Shown: positions 23,691 to 36,173, counted from the first letter of the stretch. The stretch: 64,000 nt of DNA from Sipunculus nudus (GCA_026874595.1 CM049309.1:2578076-2642075), one strand, 5' to 3'. Notes: generated from the letters alone by a model not told the origin. Numbers and translations: made by a program.

Positions 23691-25341
23691 CCCTTGCCAC
23701 TTAATCCATGCCTCACTTCACCCGTCCCACTCTGATTTCTGCGGATACACATAGTCGCTTGTCGACTTCCCATATTCTGGTGTTAAATGTTCTTGTCTGA
23801 AACTTGCAGGTCGGAAACGTCCATTTTGCTGAAATCATAATGACTAAGGTAGATATGCAGGACTTAAGAGGATCAATATTAAATTAAAAAAAAATAAACC
23901 TCCATTCATACTCCTGAACTTTTCACAGGTTTGCATTAGGCCTATAGGCCTTGTTCAAATTAGTTCAATGCATATATAAAATTGGTTATTATAAAATATG
24001 TTTAATGATTTTAGATTTTTGTTACTAAAATAGTCGGTAAAGCTAATGTCATAAACATTGTTTGCTTCCTGTATATTTTACGGTTTACATTCTTATTTTG
24101 TGCTTATAACCGAATGCCATATATATGGTTTATCGCTGAATTATTAATTATTAATTGACAATGTCACATGACAAAATAAGTTGTGTGTCACAAATATATG
24201 CCAGTGCCGCTGCCTCCAACAAAATCTCCGTAATAAAGGTAATTTACATCTTAGTAAAAAAGATAATCAATGATGTTATAAGCTCTGTAAATTTAAAGAC
24301 GTCGTATGGTAATTTGAGGTGTAATCAATGCCATGTCAGCATGTGCATTAAAACTCTCAAGCCGTGCAGCTCTTAATTCGTCTCATTAATGTGCCGGTAT
24401 TAATTACAAATAGATCAGGCTTGGTGATTAAGTTAAAGCCATTAACCAATCTGCCGCAATAATTGCACAGCATTTATTTAACTTTTCTTATGTGAATTCC
24501 ATCAGTCGTTTATACCATATTTTTCAATAAATTGAGTTGATGAAATAATCAAGGTTTTTTTTCACGACGGTACAAATGTAAAATTGTCAGGTCAGAGGCC
24601 TAGTCTTATTATTACAAACCAGTTACTCAAATAAATATATTATTATCATCTTTTCGTAAAGTTATATTTCATATGAATTTGAATTAAATAATAAAGGGTT
24701 GAAGTGATCAAATAATGATAGTAGATAAGGGTGAGTGGGTGACGTTTTGTCCAAGGGCATTTATTCAGATGCTGTTTTGTTCAGTATGGACTGGTGTGTT
24801 TGGTGCGGGCGAGGTTTTATCGGACGCTGTTTGCACCCAGTTGCCCCATTGAGTCTTTTGTCGTCTGCTCTGGCCATCCGGGATGTGCGTGTGTGTCTGA
24901 AGGTAGGAGGTCTATCTAATGACCACACGTGCTATTTTAAGTGTCCATGCGGATGTATTTGACATGTGACAGCTCCCTGCAGTCCGGTTAGCACGGTCGG
25001 ACATGCACAAGGTAGACTGGCTTAATCACCCACGTTTAATTGGAGCAAACTCTCAGAGCTTTGAGACCATCAAACACCTCCCGCTAGGGCAATCACATTC
25101 CATACAGCACCTCGTTATCTCACGGGACAAAGACATCAAACGCCAAGTGTGAAATGCATGTAGTTTGTTCAATGGTTAAAATGTTAATATATAAAGAGCA
25201 TAACTCTGGGAGGATAATATAAAACGAATTAAACCATAAACTAAGGAAAATGAAATCAAAATGCTGTGATGAAACGTGATCGAGCATTACATCAGGCTTC
25301 CACTGAGTTTTATATACTTTACATTTTCCGATAAAAGAGTG

Positions 25342-25343
<2 letters not shown>
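23691..25343. other. Gene-free stretch
   Basis: No supported exon. A 75-codon Cys-rich frame at 24735-24962 lacks splice borders and is not called. Confidence 0.4.

Positions 25344-25431
<88 letters not shown>
25344..25431. repeat. (TA)n microsatellite
   Basis: About 44 uninterrupted TA units, the longest in the window. Open frames on both strands across it are artefacts. Confidence 0.95.
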
Positions 25432-25437
<6 letters not shown>

Positions 25438-28400
25438 CATATATTCCAGTATTTGGACCATAATCTCCAGCATTTTCCTATATTTTTTTCTACTGCACAA
25501 TCATGTTTCTGATATAATTGTTATAACTAAATAATTATGAGTATTTATGGATCTGTTAATATTGAACACATTTACCTTTTTTTGTGAAATTGTCCAGGTA
25601 GGTGTTGCAGTATTACTAAACCAATTAAACATCCTCCCTGTTGGGAGAACAAAGTAACCGAGTAAAACACAATTTTGCAATAAAAACTATATTTTTTGCT
25701 GAAAATTTCTATAAACTCCTATGATTTTGTCTAAAACGCCCAGCTCATATATAATTCTTCCGGAGCCTTGCAGGAGCTCTGTATTTAGCATAAAATATAA
25801 CTTTTCTCATATTCTCCGCCATCTTGGCCAAATAGCCTTTGTGTCCAGTGCTCATCACGTTTGACAGAAGAACAGTTGTGGTCATATATATAGAGGACTT
25901 ACTGAATGTAGTAACAGTATTTTATGTTTGTATAAGAAAAAACAATTGTCAGAAATTACCAACTTGAGTGCAAACGAAAGATATGTGAAAATTCACTCTC
26001 TATCCTGCTGTCTACAGTGCATGACAGGAGTTGGCAGCAACAAGACCTGAGATTATTCACCGAGGCTGCAGGACCCGCAGGCCATTACCGTCGTAACCAT
26101 TGTTAATAACGCTGACAAGACAATCGAACTCGCCATGCAAGTAATTAATTCAAAACCTGGACAGCAAAAACTCTGAACAATAGAGAAACTCTTTTTGCAC
26201 GAGGACTCTTAAACAGTGGAACGCACTATACCATGCACACAAGATCATAAACAGTGAAAACGTTTAGATACCGACAAAAAACGTCACCAGGGATACAGAA
26301 ACAAAGTCTGCGCATGCGCACGAGAATACCCCCTCCCCATCAGTATTTAGGCTATTCTTTAAGAGAGTTCCTACCGAGGACTAAAACAAATCCCCCCCCC
26401 CCAACCCTTGATGCCAAGTAAGGTTAACAATATAACATGTCCATAAATCATTTGTGCAACGTGGTCCATATAATCACACATATAATTATGAAAATGACAT
26501 TCAGCTTAAATATAATGGGCTAATTTCCACCGCCAATATACCGCCATGTCAATCAGACTGGCCAACAGACAATACAATCTCAGAGGGAAAATAACTGAAA
26601 GCAAAGGCAATCAAATATTTATTATACCAGCGGCTACTGTTACCACAGCCGGATTAAATCGAACTTTAGCTATATTAAGGCCGGGCTATGTAAAGTCCAA
26701 TATCCACACAGAATGGGTTTCCCTCCTATATACTTCTTATCCATGTTAGTTATGTAAATAAACTGTGCCTCAGGGTTTATAACGATAAAAACCCATCCCT
26801 GTGAACACATCATTGTTTGCTTATCCTCCACAATAAAAGATAATGGTCACTCTCAGAATACTAACGTTAGTATTATTTTTTCTGCATGCGACTATGTTAG
26901 GTTTTTCATAATTTCCATTCACTTTAAAATCTCGTTAAAAATAATGTTAAGGCCAGTATAACTGTTTATAGTAAGTTTTTACCAGTGGTGTCAATTTTTT
27001 TCAAGGGTGGGGATCACACACACACACATATATATATACATATTATTACGGAACCTAACATAAACAGATCACGTATGCGTGATGAATACAAATGTTGTAA
27101 TTGAGATAAAAACAAATCAGATTCTGTAACACTAGGCAGCGTGAAATGTCTAGGGGAATGAATAAAGAAGTCAGTGTTTTTTTGTTAACAAATAACTATA
27201 ATTTATTCTTAAAACAACCCTAACATTACAATACACTAAAGCAATACAATTATACAGTAAAACAGCGGTATAACAACAAGTCAATACAATCACATAGAAA
27301 AATAATGTGCACAATACCTGGATACCAACACCATCACAACGATAAGTCCTTTAAATGTAAACTCTCGGAGAATGACAGTCCAGTGTAAAGTTCTTGCAAC
27401 AACCCAGAAAGTAAACTGAAGTCCAAATGCATAAAATCCAGGCGAAAGTCTTTGAAAATATATAATTGCCGCATTCGTCGCATAAGGTCCTAGAATCTGA
27501 CACACGCTTTTACGTCCGCTGGAATCTTCTCTGCTGTCTGCCCTTCCGTTCTAAAACACATCCCTTTATATACCTTCACACCTCAAGCCGAGAATTTTCC
27601 ACTTCTCGAACAGTCTATAAGATCTTGCACAACACAGTCTACACGCGTTTCAGGAATTCTCCAGAAAAACAGCGCTGTGTATCTCCAAATACCAGGCTCA
27701 TCACGTGACCCACGACCAAGCGTGAAAACTCAAGGCTAAACATGACAACGAGAGTTCAACCAGTACGGATTAAATATAGAATGTAAAACGCGGCCAGACA
27801 CGAGTGCCACAACAGGAGTTAGACCCGTGTCACATAAAAAAGAGCACCTGTAACAATATACCTTTTTTAGCGTCTGTATGACACCTTTCAAATATATATA
27901 CTTTATTGCGTTACAAATATATTACAATTCATTAAAAAGTTTAATAAAAAGGCATTATGTTTTCATGCAGTGTATGTTAATTTTAAATCAGGTTTAGATA
28001 TAATATTTCATAGTAAACTCATAAATGGAAACAAAGCATATAATTCTATTTCTTAATATATATCATTTGCAATACATAAATATTATTCTCTGAATAGTGG
28101 GGATGGGTGGTCAATGTACCATCCCCCTTGCCAAAAAGTGTGTGTGTGTGGGGGGGGGGGGTATATATACCCCCACCCCCCTATATTGACGCCTCTGTTT
28201 TTTACTGAGTTTTGAGTAAATTTATTCATAATTGATACCATAAAATCTCATATAATGTGATGTATAAAAAAGTGCGAATTTTTTTGTTGAAGACATTAAG
28301 AAGTATCCAGTAATTGTATTATGTGTGAAGGGAGTCATGTAAGGATAAACTAACACTGTGCATACAGTCACTGTGCTCTGTCGGCTTAGCCAGTGTTGTA

Positions 28401-28715
28401 GAGTTCGATACAGCGGAGCTTTACTGTTACCGGTGCATAGGTGTGATAGCACGTTAATCGATTCAACGTTAAGTGCTAAAAGTGACACCATTCACAGTTA
28501 TTCTTCCCACTGTTTTACCACCTGACCTGACAGCGCACAACGTTAAACGAAAAAATTTTAAATCAAAATTTAATTATCTTCTTGTAAACATTTGTGATTT
28601 AGTTATGCAACGATTCAGGTCATGCGCCTAAAATACCTTCCTTTCTCTGACGTGTTTACAAAGGAAGTTACATATTGATTATATGTTCAACAGAAAATGG
28701 CTGTCGAATTGAAGG
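25432..28715. other. Gene-free stretch, possibly old repeat at 27128-27850
   Basis: No splice-flanked exon. The 27128-27850 part begins 'tgtaacact' and ends 'cctgtaaca', which could suggest a solo long terminal repeat. I see no target-site duplication and no second copy, so it is only flagged. A (GT)n/poly-G patch lies at 28138-28160. Confidence 0.35.
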
Positions 28716-28785
28716 GTGCCAGACAAAAGCCTGCCCGGACAAAAGCCCGTCTGGACAAAAGCACACCTGGACAAAAGCTCCATCT
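28716..28785 (+). repeat. Short tandem repeat with GGACAAAAGC core
   Basis: Four copies of an approximately 15-17 base unit of the form 'ccNGGACAAAAGCNc' follow each other, bounded by 'gggtgcc' and 'ctggcag'. Confidence 0.75.
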
Positions 28786-31113
28786 GGCAGCCGCTGCTCA
28801 GAGCAAAGCTAATCCGTGTTAGCGCATGCTAATTAGGACTAATATGTTAATACGAATGAATAGGGGTACATATGTAGAAATACACATTAACGCATATCAG
28901 AACACGGAAAGTGTTGCAGAAAGTAAGATTAACACAAGGGTGAGCTCATTACATATGTATACACTTTTAAGGATAAGCTTTTGGGTGCATGCTAGAGGGG
29001 CTTAGAATTACGTCTCTCTCTCTCTTGTCACCTTAAATCGTAAATAAAACGAGCCAACAGAGAGACATAGGTCGATACATTAACACCTCGCCGGAGGTTA
29101 AAAGACTTGCGATATATGATATAAATGCTATGAATACTTTATAAAGGCATAGTATATATATATATATACTTTCTCTGCATGCTGGTGTAGGGAGAAATGG
29201 CCGGCTGTTATATTAATTGAGTCTGAACATTGTCCGAGTGGTCTTATATCTATCTTTCTAAAACTTATTTAATAAAACAAACGCATACACAGACAGGGAT
29301 GATATATAACCTTTAGGTTTAGGTAAAAAAAAAACGATTTTTGTACATGCGTGTTATAAATAGTATAAAAAGATTGCGTATTGCTCTATAAATTGGCACA
29401 GTCACAAATGACCTGTTGTTATATTGAATTAATATAACTAGAGCCGGCCTTGAAAGGTGACGGAGGGACTTGAATCACTGCAGGAATTCGTGGAAGGATT
29501 GAAACCATGGTAACGAAGGGCTAAATCAGCTCCTTTGTGTAGCGGGCTGGCAGCACCGAGGATCAGCAAGCAGCCGGGCTAGAGGCTGGAGCAGCAACCA
29601 AGTGCTGGAATATTTTATGACCAACTTCCTATTGTCTGCAGGTTGAAATCTTCCCCGCATTATTATTAGCGAACGGCTTGCAAAAAGCCCACACACAGGT
29701 CGGAGCCCAGTGTTTTTTAGGCCATTTTAACCGATCACAGACCGCCATAGATTCCCTAGCTTCTCGTCAACTCAGCAGGTCGCTGCCTCAGTGCTGGGTC
29801 GTGATGGCCTCAAATGGTAGTTACATGAGGGGGTCATACACAGTAACACACTTCGTGATGAGAAGTATAATTAACTTAGGTGTTAGTAGGTGCCTCCGCC
29901 AAGTTTAGGATAATCCTGTTATCTCTGTAATACCAGGCCCACAGACATTATTGACGCTATCCTACGTCGGCGGGTGATCAGGGGAATTGATTATTGGGGA
30001 GAGGTTAATAGAGAATAAGTAACACCGATATGCTTTAATATACCCATATAGGCACAATACATAACTAGAAAGTGGCCAGGGACTGCATATATACCTCCGC
30101 TAATATTGGGGGTCACCAGATCCGAAGAATTGTCATCATCCTAATCAAAGTTTCATGTGGGTTACGTGTGTGTATATGTAATATATGAACCCAAGTCAAG
30201 GGAAATATGTGTCATGCATGGTTTGCCAAATTGATGGTCGCATCACAGGTTAGTTCTGTCCACCAGAACAAAGAGATTCCCGAATACCAGTGAATGATTC
30301 TGGTCCCCTTCCAGGGTAATCAAAATTCCCTGCCTCTCAATGTTAAAGAATTATGTAAGTAGAAAAAGAATTGTGATACAGATGTTACCAAAAAAAATTA
30401 TGTTCCCTGCACAAAATTTCATAAGTTTCTTTTGTGAACTATTTGGTAAAGTTGCTAACAGACAAACCAACCAACCAGATGGTGACCATGGTGAAAAAGC
30501 ACAACACATGTTAGGCGGCGGATGGCGAATTCGTCAAATGATCCATTTACAATCAGACTATCGCCTAGAGAGCGCAAACCTCCGCCACGGCCAAACAGTC
30601 CTACTGGTTACCTTAATCGGGTCTTCCTTAGTCCATGCCTCGACCCTTCATTTCATTTCTTAGACACTGTATATGTATTTCTGCTATCAAATAAAGAAAC
30701 ACAAAAATCACGGATTATAACGTATAGATTGATATATAGGACTTCGTCGATGTTAGGCCGTTTACACTAACACAAATGAACTAAGCAAGGTCACTATCTG
30801 CACTTAAAACAGGGGTCAATATATTAAATATTGCCATATCATATCTAGTCACTAAGGACCTGAGAATTGCCTGCAGAGACTTCCAGATCGCGTGCTTGTG
30901 AGCCATGATTGTTTAACTGGTTCCACCATTACGTGTGGAACCAGAGAGATGTAACCTTGAATACCCAGCGCCAAGCATTTTTTAGCCCCGTCGGTAAAGT
31001 CACGCCCCGGCAGGCTTTTATGTTCGACAGACGGGGTCTAATTACAGTCACGGAGGTGTCGTAACTGCCACCTAAAAACGAAATAAAATGTTTATCGATT
31101 TGGCCGGTTCCCT
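28786..31113. other. Gene-free stretch with repeat fragments
   Basis: The phrase 'aacagacaaaccaaccaacc' near 30460 recurs as 'acaggcaaaccaaccaaggg' near 48331, marking an old dispersed repeat. No exon is supported. Confidence 0.4.
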
Positions 31114-31302
31114 GTGAGTGACATGATACCTGTTAATGGTGGAAGGTTGTACCTTAATGAGGAAGAGATTTATTCCTCATCGAGTTTTCCACGCAGTCGT
31201 CAATACAGCTTCCATCAGTCTCCTACCCAAGCATTGCCCGATTTGAGCCGCATGAGGCCCCGACTGGGACACGTTGAGAGACCTACATTTATAACGATGT
31301 AA
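31114..31302 (+). CDS. Candidate terminal coding exon, product unknown
   Basis: Up to 62 codons are open to TAA at 31300-31302. The first codon of the open segment is GTG; the first ATG is at 31123. The encoded peptide is hydrophilic and Ser/Arg/Pro-rich, with NEEEIY, SRQYSFHQSP and RMRPRLGHVERP segments. This resembles a cytoplasmic tail or protein terminus rather than translated AT-rich noise. Upstream the frame runs only to a stop near 31086 and no strong acceptor is visible. Product and partner exons are unknown; a decayed retrocopy is possible. Confidence 0.3.
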   Translation: MSDMIPVNGGRLYLNEEEIYSSSSFPRSRQYSFHQSPTQALPDLSRMRPRLGHVERPTFITM

Positions 31303-33029
31303 TCGTTACCTAGCTCTCTTGCTCTCTTCTAGATACCTACTCCGCATATGTTCAGTTATCTTAACGTGAGAAACAACTTTCCCGTTTATTATTTGTTTAC
31401 TCAGTGAATCATAACGTTGCTGAAAATTCAGCGAGAAAAACTATGAATGTATTAACCCTAAAATTAACAAGTGTGTGGAATAAATGGGCCCATTCACACA
31501 TTACATCCATAGTTACACCATTACTCTGTATGCAAAATCGGATCAATTTATTCTTGGCTTTCTAGTCCACAAGGTCCACCGTAAATCGGTTGATGAATGT
31601 AAAATCACTGGTTTTCGGCACTCACATCAATGTGTTTTTGTATATTGGACCTCGGTTTACAAATTATTTAGCCAAGATACGCTCCTAATTTTATCGTACC
31701 ATACCAGTAAATGAATTTTTTTGCCTGTATATATATATATATATTGACCCCCAGTTTACAAGGTTCGGTTGCAGCCCGTTCAGCCCATATGTAAATCTCA
31801 GTGTATCGACTGCTGGCTGTTTGAGACTGGCGCCAAACTGTCGCTATAATTTTGTTTCAAATGTGTAATTTAAAAGTAATATTGTTCTTTTGGGAAAAGA
31901 AGTGTCCATTAACAAGGTAACAATTGGTAAATGAACTTATATAAGATTATTAAAGGGGTCTAATCACCTGTCTGATCTTTATAAACTAAAGGTAATCCCT
32001 TGGAGCTTTTATAAAAATAGGCCAGAAAACGTGGATAACAAGCTGCATGATTAGTTTATATCAACGTGTTTAAAATATGTGGGGGCCCGCCAAAATAAAA
32101 CAAATTCATTAAGGCATCTGGCGGCAAGTCAGATAAGCCAAAGCTTTGAAAATGGCGTTTTGCAACAAGTGAACTTTCTACCTCCGCATATATAGGACCT
32201 AACACCTTAGGTTACATGTTTTTACCGTTTGTAAACATTGCTGTGTTTACAAACATGTTGTTGATAACAACTTCATACAGCTTTCACGGAGGCGTTATAA
32301 GAACTTTTCATAACGAGAATTACCCTTAGATCATTAATATATATACCCAGAGGAAGCCAGAAATCACATGAATTCTTTTTCAAAAGGTATGTGAATGTGC
32401 AGCTTTAATAAAAATATTTATCAGTCCAGGATTTAACCTTAATGATAATAACAGGGTTAAGTCTAAGATTATGAATAAACATATATAATTATTTGTTTTG
32501 GTGTTGTACCCAATAACCAGCCAATGCCGTCCGTGATAGCGGAACAGTTCCTGATTTAACATAACTGAAATGCCCTCACTTTCAGAATGCAAAACAAGGC
32601 AATTGAACCAATCAAGTGACTCGCGTACACGTGTTCTATTGGGATACAGGAGCGTGTCTCGTGCTTATCCTAGATAAACACTGAGCAATGAGGGAAAAGC
32701 ACCAACATTTTGACCGATCAAACAAAGCCATATAAACCTTTCTATGTTGGTGTTCAGATTGGTGTAGGCCTACTGTGAACAGTGTATTGATGAATTTTGT
32801 TCATTGGATTTGAACTGGATTCGCAGTTGTGAGTACGGCCCGGACTCTTCCACTCTTGTTCATTAATTACGAAATAGACGGCAGAGCGGCTCGCTGAATC
32901 AAGGTCTGTAATCGTAGCTGCCACCTACTTTATAGTATATGAATATGCTGTGGGTTGTAAACATGTAAGCTGAGCTTATAGCGGGTGTGATACCAGTCTT
33001 CGTTTTACAGTCAGACGGACATTTAAATT
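31303..33029. other. Gene-free stretch
   Basis: No exon was found. A perfect 11-bp inverted repeat at 32227-32237/32244-32254 carries two forkhead-type TGTTTAC cores. Confidence 0.45.
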
Positions 33030-33111
33030 CACATTCTCCACACACGAGATCGGTCTATGAAGTTCCAGGATAGATCTCATGCACACATTCGTGCGCACGG
33101 CACACTTACAA
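33030..33111 (-). repeat. Dispersed repeat copy B (inverted relative to copy A)
   Basis: This is the reverse-complement partner of 9091-9170, roughly 86 percent identical by eye. It shares the 'tgtgcatgagatctatcct' and 'gatctcgtgtgtggagaat' cores on the minus strand. Identity fades within about 20-30 bases beyond the core on both sides. Confidence 0.6.
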
Positions 33112-34132
33112 GCCGAAGGCGAGCCATTACGCCTGGCAATTGAAAATGACAATAATTTAGGCCATTGAGCAAATGAAGAACACACATTGTTAACATTAAA
33201 TTCAAATATACGCATTATAAAGAATATAATTGTCTGTTAAATTTGTTTTTGAAATGTTGTTAAACCCGGGGAACTACATTTAGAGGTGATATTAGTCACG
33301 TGGCCTAAATGTATACACACAATAGCACGTGCCGCCCGGTTTAAGCACATGTTTGGTAAATGGACGCGATTATTGGGTGACAGGTGACGTCCGGGTCCAT
33401 GTGGTCCGCCATGGTTGTACACAGTGGTTTCCCCAAGCAACCTCGGTCAATGTAAGTCAAGGCCGCTGAGGTTCAGTGTCGGTGAACAATCGCCTGCAGG
33501 GTTCTATCATTGTTTCAGTAGATCTTTAACCTGTGCGGAGCTTGTTAACTTCGTGGATACACTGTCCACCAGGCGTCTCCAATAAATATACACCTCATAT
33601 GAGCGACATCTGTCAGATACTGTTGGATCAATTTACTGCTGTAACTATCAGTTTATAGTATAACAGGGACATCTTGACATGTTAAGCCTACATGACTCGT
33701 TCTCCATCAGAGACTCATGTCCCTGCTGGACAAACCCCGTGATACAGGCTCATTCAATATCATTGGAAATGTGAACTGTAGAAAATAGAATTTTCTTACA
33801 TGATAAAACATACATGAGATATACCATTATCCCCCAACACGGTCAACCTGACTGTATGTTTAAATGTAGCATTTACAGTAATATTTACATTGTTAATTTT
33901 CATAACAGAGAATAGCGGAGAATTTTTTAACACTCGTCCTTTCAAAGTAAAATCAGCATTAGTGAAAATAGTGCCAGGTACATGCACTCATTATTAAATA
34001 ATGTATAGTAGAAGCAGACTGCCAAAGTGAACCGACACCAGGAAAAAGTATCACCTGATAATTGTATACCCATCATCGGTCAATTTGACAGTCATTCATC
34101 CACCGTAAGTAACCCCGTTATTCTACTTGCAG
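33112..34132 (+). other. Region upstream of gene 1, 5' exon not found
   Basis: Gene 1 must have at least one earlier exon ending in phase 1, presumably with the start codon and signal peptide. I found no ATG-led hydrophobic segment with a phase-1 donor between about 29,000 and 34,132. A donor-like CACC|GTAAGT at 34104 would leave only a 29-base intron and is rejected. Confidence 0.5.
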
Positions 34133-34258
34133 TATGTCGTCATGGCGACAAGCGTGGATTTTGTGTGAACATCGGGAAGAGCCTGCCCCTGTCATTGTGT
34201 TACAAGAGGTTTCACCACTGCTGTGATACGTGCACACGACTCCGCATCGGAAATCCGG
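34133..34258 (+). CDS. Gene 1 exon: PLAC-like module 1
   Basis: The first recognised exon of a modular extracellular protein. It is 126 bases, phase 1 at both ends, with acceptor 'ttctacttgcag' and donor CCGG|GTAAGA. It encodes one six-cysteine module with spacing C-x8-C-x11-C-x6-CC-x2-C and a Gly-Asp pair three and four residues after the first Cys. Spacing, the early Asp and the CC-x2-C end fit the PLAC domain (protease and lacunin), known as a single C-terminal module in ADAMTS proteases, papilin and lacunin, where it is extracellular with no catalytic role. Here it is repeated four times. The first codon is split, so residue 1 is unknown. An ShKT-type module is less likely because of the adjacent Cys pair near the end. 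Confidence 0.78.
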
Positions 34259-34726
34259 GTAAGAAGTGTAGATACATTATATCAATATAACTAGAAAAAC
34301 AAGCAGGATACAGGGCTAACATTAGTCTATGTTCCGCAATTGCACCCCTCCCCCGTCCCCTAAAAAAAAAGAAGAAGAAGAAAAGAAAAAAAAAAAAAAA
34401 AAAAAAGAAATTGCTCACCTCGATTTTCAAAAACAATTGTTTCTCAAACATTAATTAATTGCTTAATCTGTTATTTTATTAATTGCAAGATCAAATGGTA
34501 ATCATGCTTTGGTTATCTGTCGCAAGAAAAATATCTCAGTACACACACAGGGCTCTGGGTATAAGCTTGAATTCACAAGAAAAATCTTGTCTTTTAAGAA
34601 ACTAAGCAACAACCTAATACTATATCTTAACGATATCCATTGGTATGAAGTGTAGAGTTATTTTATAAGAATACACTGGTTTGCAAGTTTGGAGATTTTA
34701 TTTTGACAAAAGATATCCATTTTCAG

Positions 34727-34858
34727 AATGTCCTTATGGCGATCGTGCCAAATGGTGCAGACAACTTGGTAAAACGCGCCCTCTGGCGGAGTGCTACGAT
34801 CACAGGAAAAGAAATCGATGCTGCCACACTTGCGAAAAACTCAAACTAAATATTGCAG
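34727..34858 (+). CDS. Gene 1 exon: PLAC-like module 2
   Basis: This exon is 132 bases, phase 1 at both ends, with acceptor 'atatccattttcag' and donor GCAG|GTAAGA. It encodes the second module: CPYGD at the start, C-x8-C-x11-C-x8-CC-x2-C, ending CCHTC and then a Lys/Leu-rich linker. The third-to-fourth Cys loop is two residues longer than in modules 1 and 3 and is very basic (DHRKRNR). The intron before it is 468 bases. The symmetrical 1-1 phase allows exon duplication without frameshift, which explains the tandem modules. Confidence 0.82.
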
Positions 34859-35073
34859 GTAAGAATTTAATATTAAAAATATGCCACCTTAATATTTTTT
34901 TGCATATTAAGTGTTAAGTATCGTGTCTGAATATAAAGCTTTTCAGTGTTTTGCCACATATATATAAGGTAACTATAAGATATTTATGCTGATTTCATAT
35001 GTTCATTTAAGGGAATTTTACTTGACATTAACTTACCTAGAATCCGAGTGTGCTGAAATTGATTTGTTGACAG

Positions 35074-35473
35074 GCTGTCTGTACGGTGACCTAGAATCAT
35101 CTTGCGTTGATACCGTGATTGCATTTTACTTGTTGACATGCAGACTGTCCGTACGGCGACCTAGAGTACTCGTCCGTTGATACAATGATTGTATTCTACT
35201 TGTTGACATGCAGGCTGTCCGTACTTGTTGACATGCAGGCTGTCCGTACTTGTTGACATGCGGGCTGTCCGTACTTGTTGACATGCAGGCTGTCCGTACT
35301 TGTTGACATGCAGGCTGTCCGTACTTGTTGACATGCAGGCTGTCCGTGCGGCCACTTACAATACTCGTGCGTTGATACAGTACTGATTGTATTTTACTTT
35401 TTGACATGCAGACTGTCCGTATGGTGACTTAGAATCCTCTTGTGTTAATGTCATAATGATATTTTACTTTCAG
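35074..35473 (+). repeat. Array of truncated exon copies with acceptor sites (70-bp and 25-bp units)
   Basis: The 400 bases directly 5' of module-3 exon consist of units that each begin, after CAG, with that exon's first codons. They are two 70-bp units (35074, 35144), five 25-bp units (35214, 35239, 35264, 35289, 35314), one 73-bp unit (35339) and one 62-bp unit (35412). The longer units copy the exon as far as its second Cys and then run into intron-like 'ttttacttgttgacatgcag'. The 25-bp unit is the 70-bp unit with 45 bases removed between two TAC triplets. None reaches the third Cys or a good donor, so they are pseudo-exon fragments, not extra modules. Confidence 0.85.
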
Positions 35474-35599
35474 GCTGTCCATACGGTGACCAAGAATCTT
35501 CGTGCGTTGATATCGGACCTCATTACGTGGTTGCCTCCTGTTATGAACGCGAGAACATCTGCTGTGATACATGTCACAGACTGAAGAACGCTATTCCAG
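35474..35599 (+). CDS. Gene 1 exon: PLAC-like module 3
   Basis: This exon is 126 bases, phase 1 at both ends, with acceptor 'attttactttcag' and donor CCAG|GTACGT. It encodes C-x8-C-x11-C-x6-CC-x2-C, starting GCPYGD and ending ICCDTC, closest to module 1 in loop length. It is more acidic than module 2. Its own 5' end has been copied repeatedly into the preceding 400 bases, so up to nine decoy-like CAG sites lie just upstream. This acceptor has the best polypyrimidine run and is the only one followed by the full six-cysteine frame and a donor. Confidence 0.82.
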
Positions 35600-36173
35600 G
35601 TACGTCACACGATGGATTAAAATAGTTTATGCAGAACTGCACTAAAACAATAGACACCTGTGACATCTGTTACCAACGATTGACACGGATAAGTCGGGTT
35701 CATTAAATATACAAAGAAAGATAATATTTTGTTTTATCTTCAAAGACGTGTAAATTCGTGCCTTATCTTTTCGTAGAGGTTCCCTCAGCAATATCTGATT
35801 TCACTTGAAGAAAATAGCTGACTGCCATTACACACCTTGTATATACTCGTTAAAAAGGTGCAATGTATTACCGAAAACATTCATCCACATACATACTCAG
35901 CAGTTTCATTTTACAATGACGGATGGGATATCATCTTCGTTGTCATGTTAGAACAACTAAACTATAAGTTGTTGAAACTATGAGGTAATGTGGCAGTGAA
36001 GACAAAGATAACTTTCACTAGAACTATTGTTTCTATATTTAAAGATAATTTAATCGAGGTTTTACCTGAAACTGAATGTGTTGTGGGTTTTAAAGATAAT
36101 GTTTGATTTCCAGAACCATAATGAGAGTGTTAGCTGAGCACCATGTCCCATGGGTCACTTTTTTATTTGACAG

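Noticed and set aside
25120-25512. Tyr/Ile repeat proteins on both strands
   Set aside because: Translation of a (TA)n microsatellite.
27128-27850. Solo long terminal repeat (TGTAACA..TGTAACA)
   Set aside because: No target-site duplication and no second copy in the window; evidence too thin.
34021-34104. Possible upstream exon of gene 1 ending at CACC|GTAAGT
   Set aside because: It would leave a 29-base intron before the acceptor at 34132, too short for spliceosomal removal.
35074-35180. An additional PLAC-like module (GCLYGDLESSCVDT)
   Set aside because: It stops matching after the second Cys, runs into intron-like sequence and a stop, and has no good donor; treated as pseudo-exon.
35214-35338. 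CRISPR-like array of 25-bp repeats
   Set aside because: The repeats are directly adjacent without spacers, in a eukaryotic intron; they are exon-derived tandem units.
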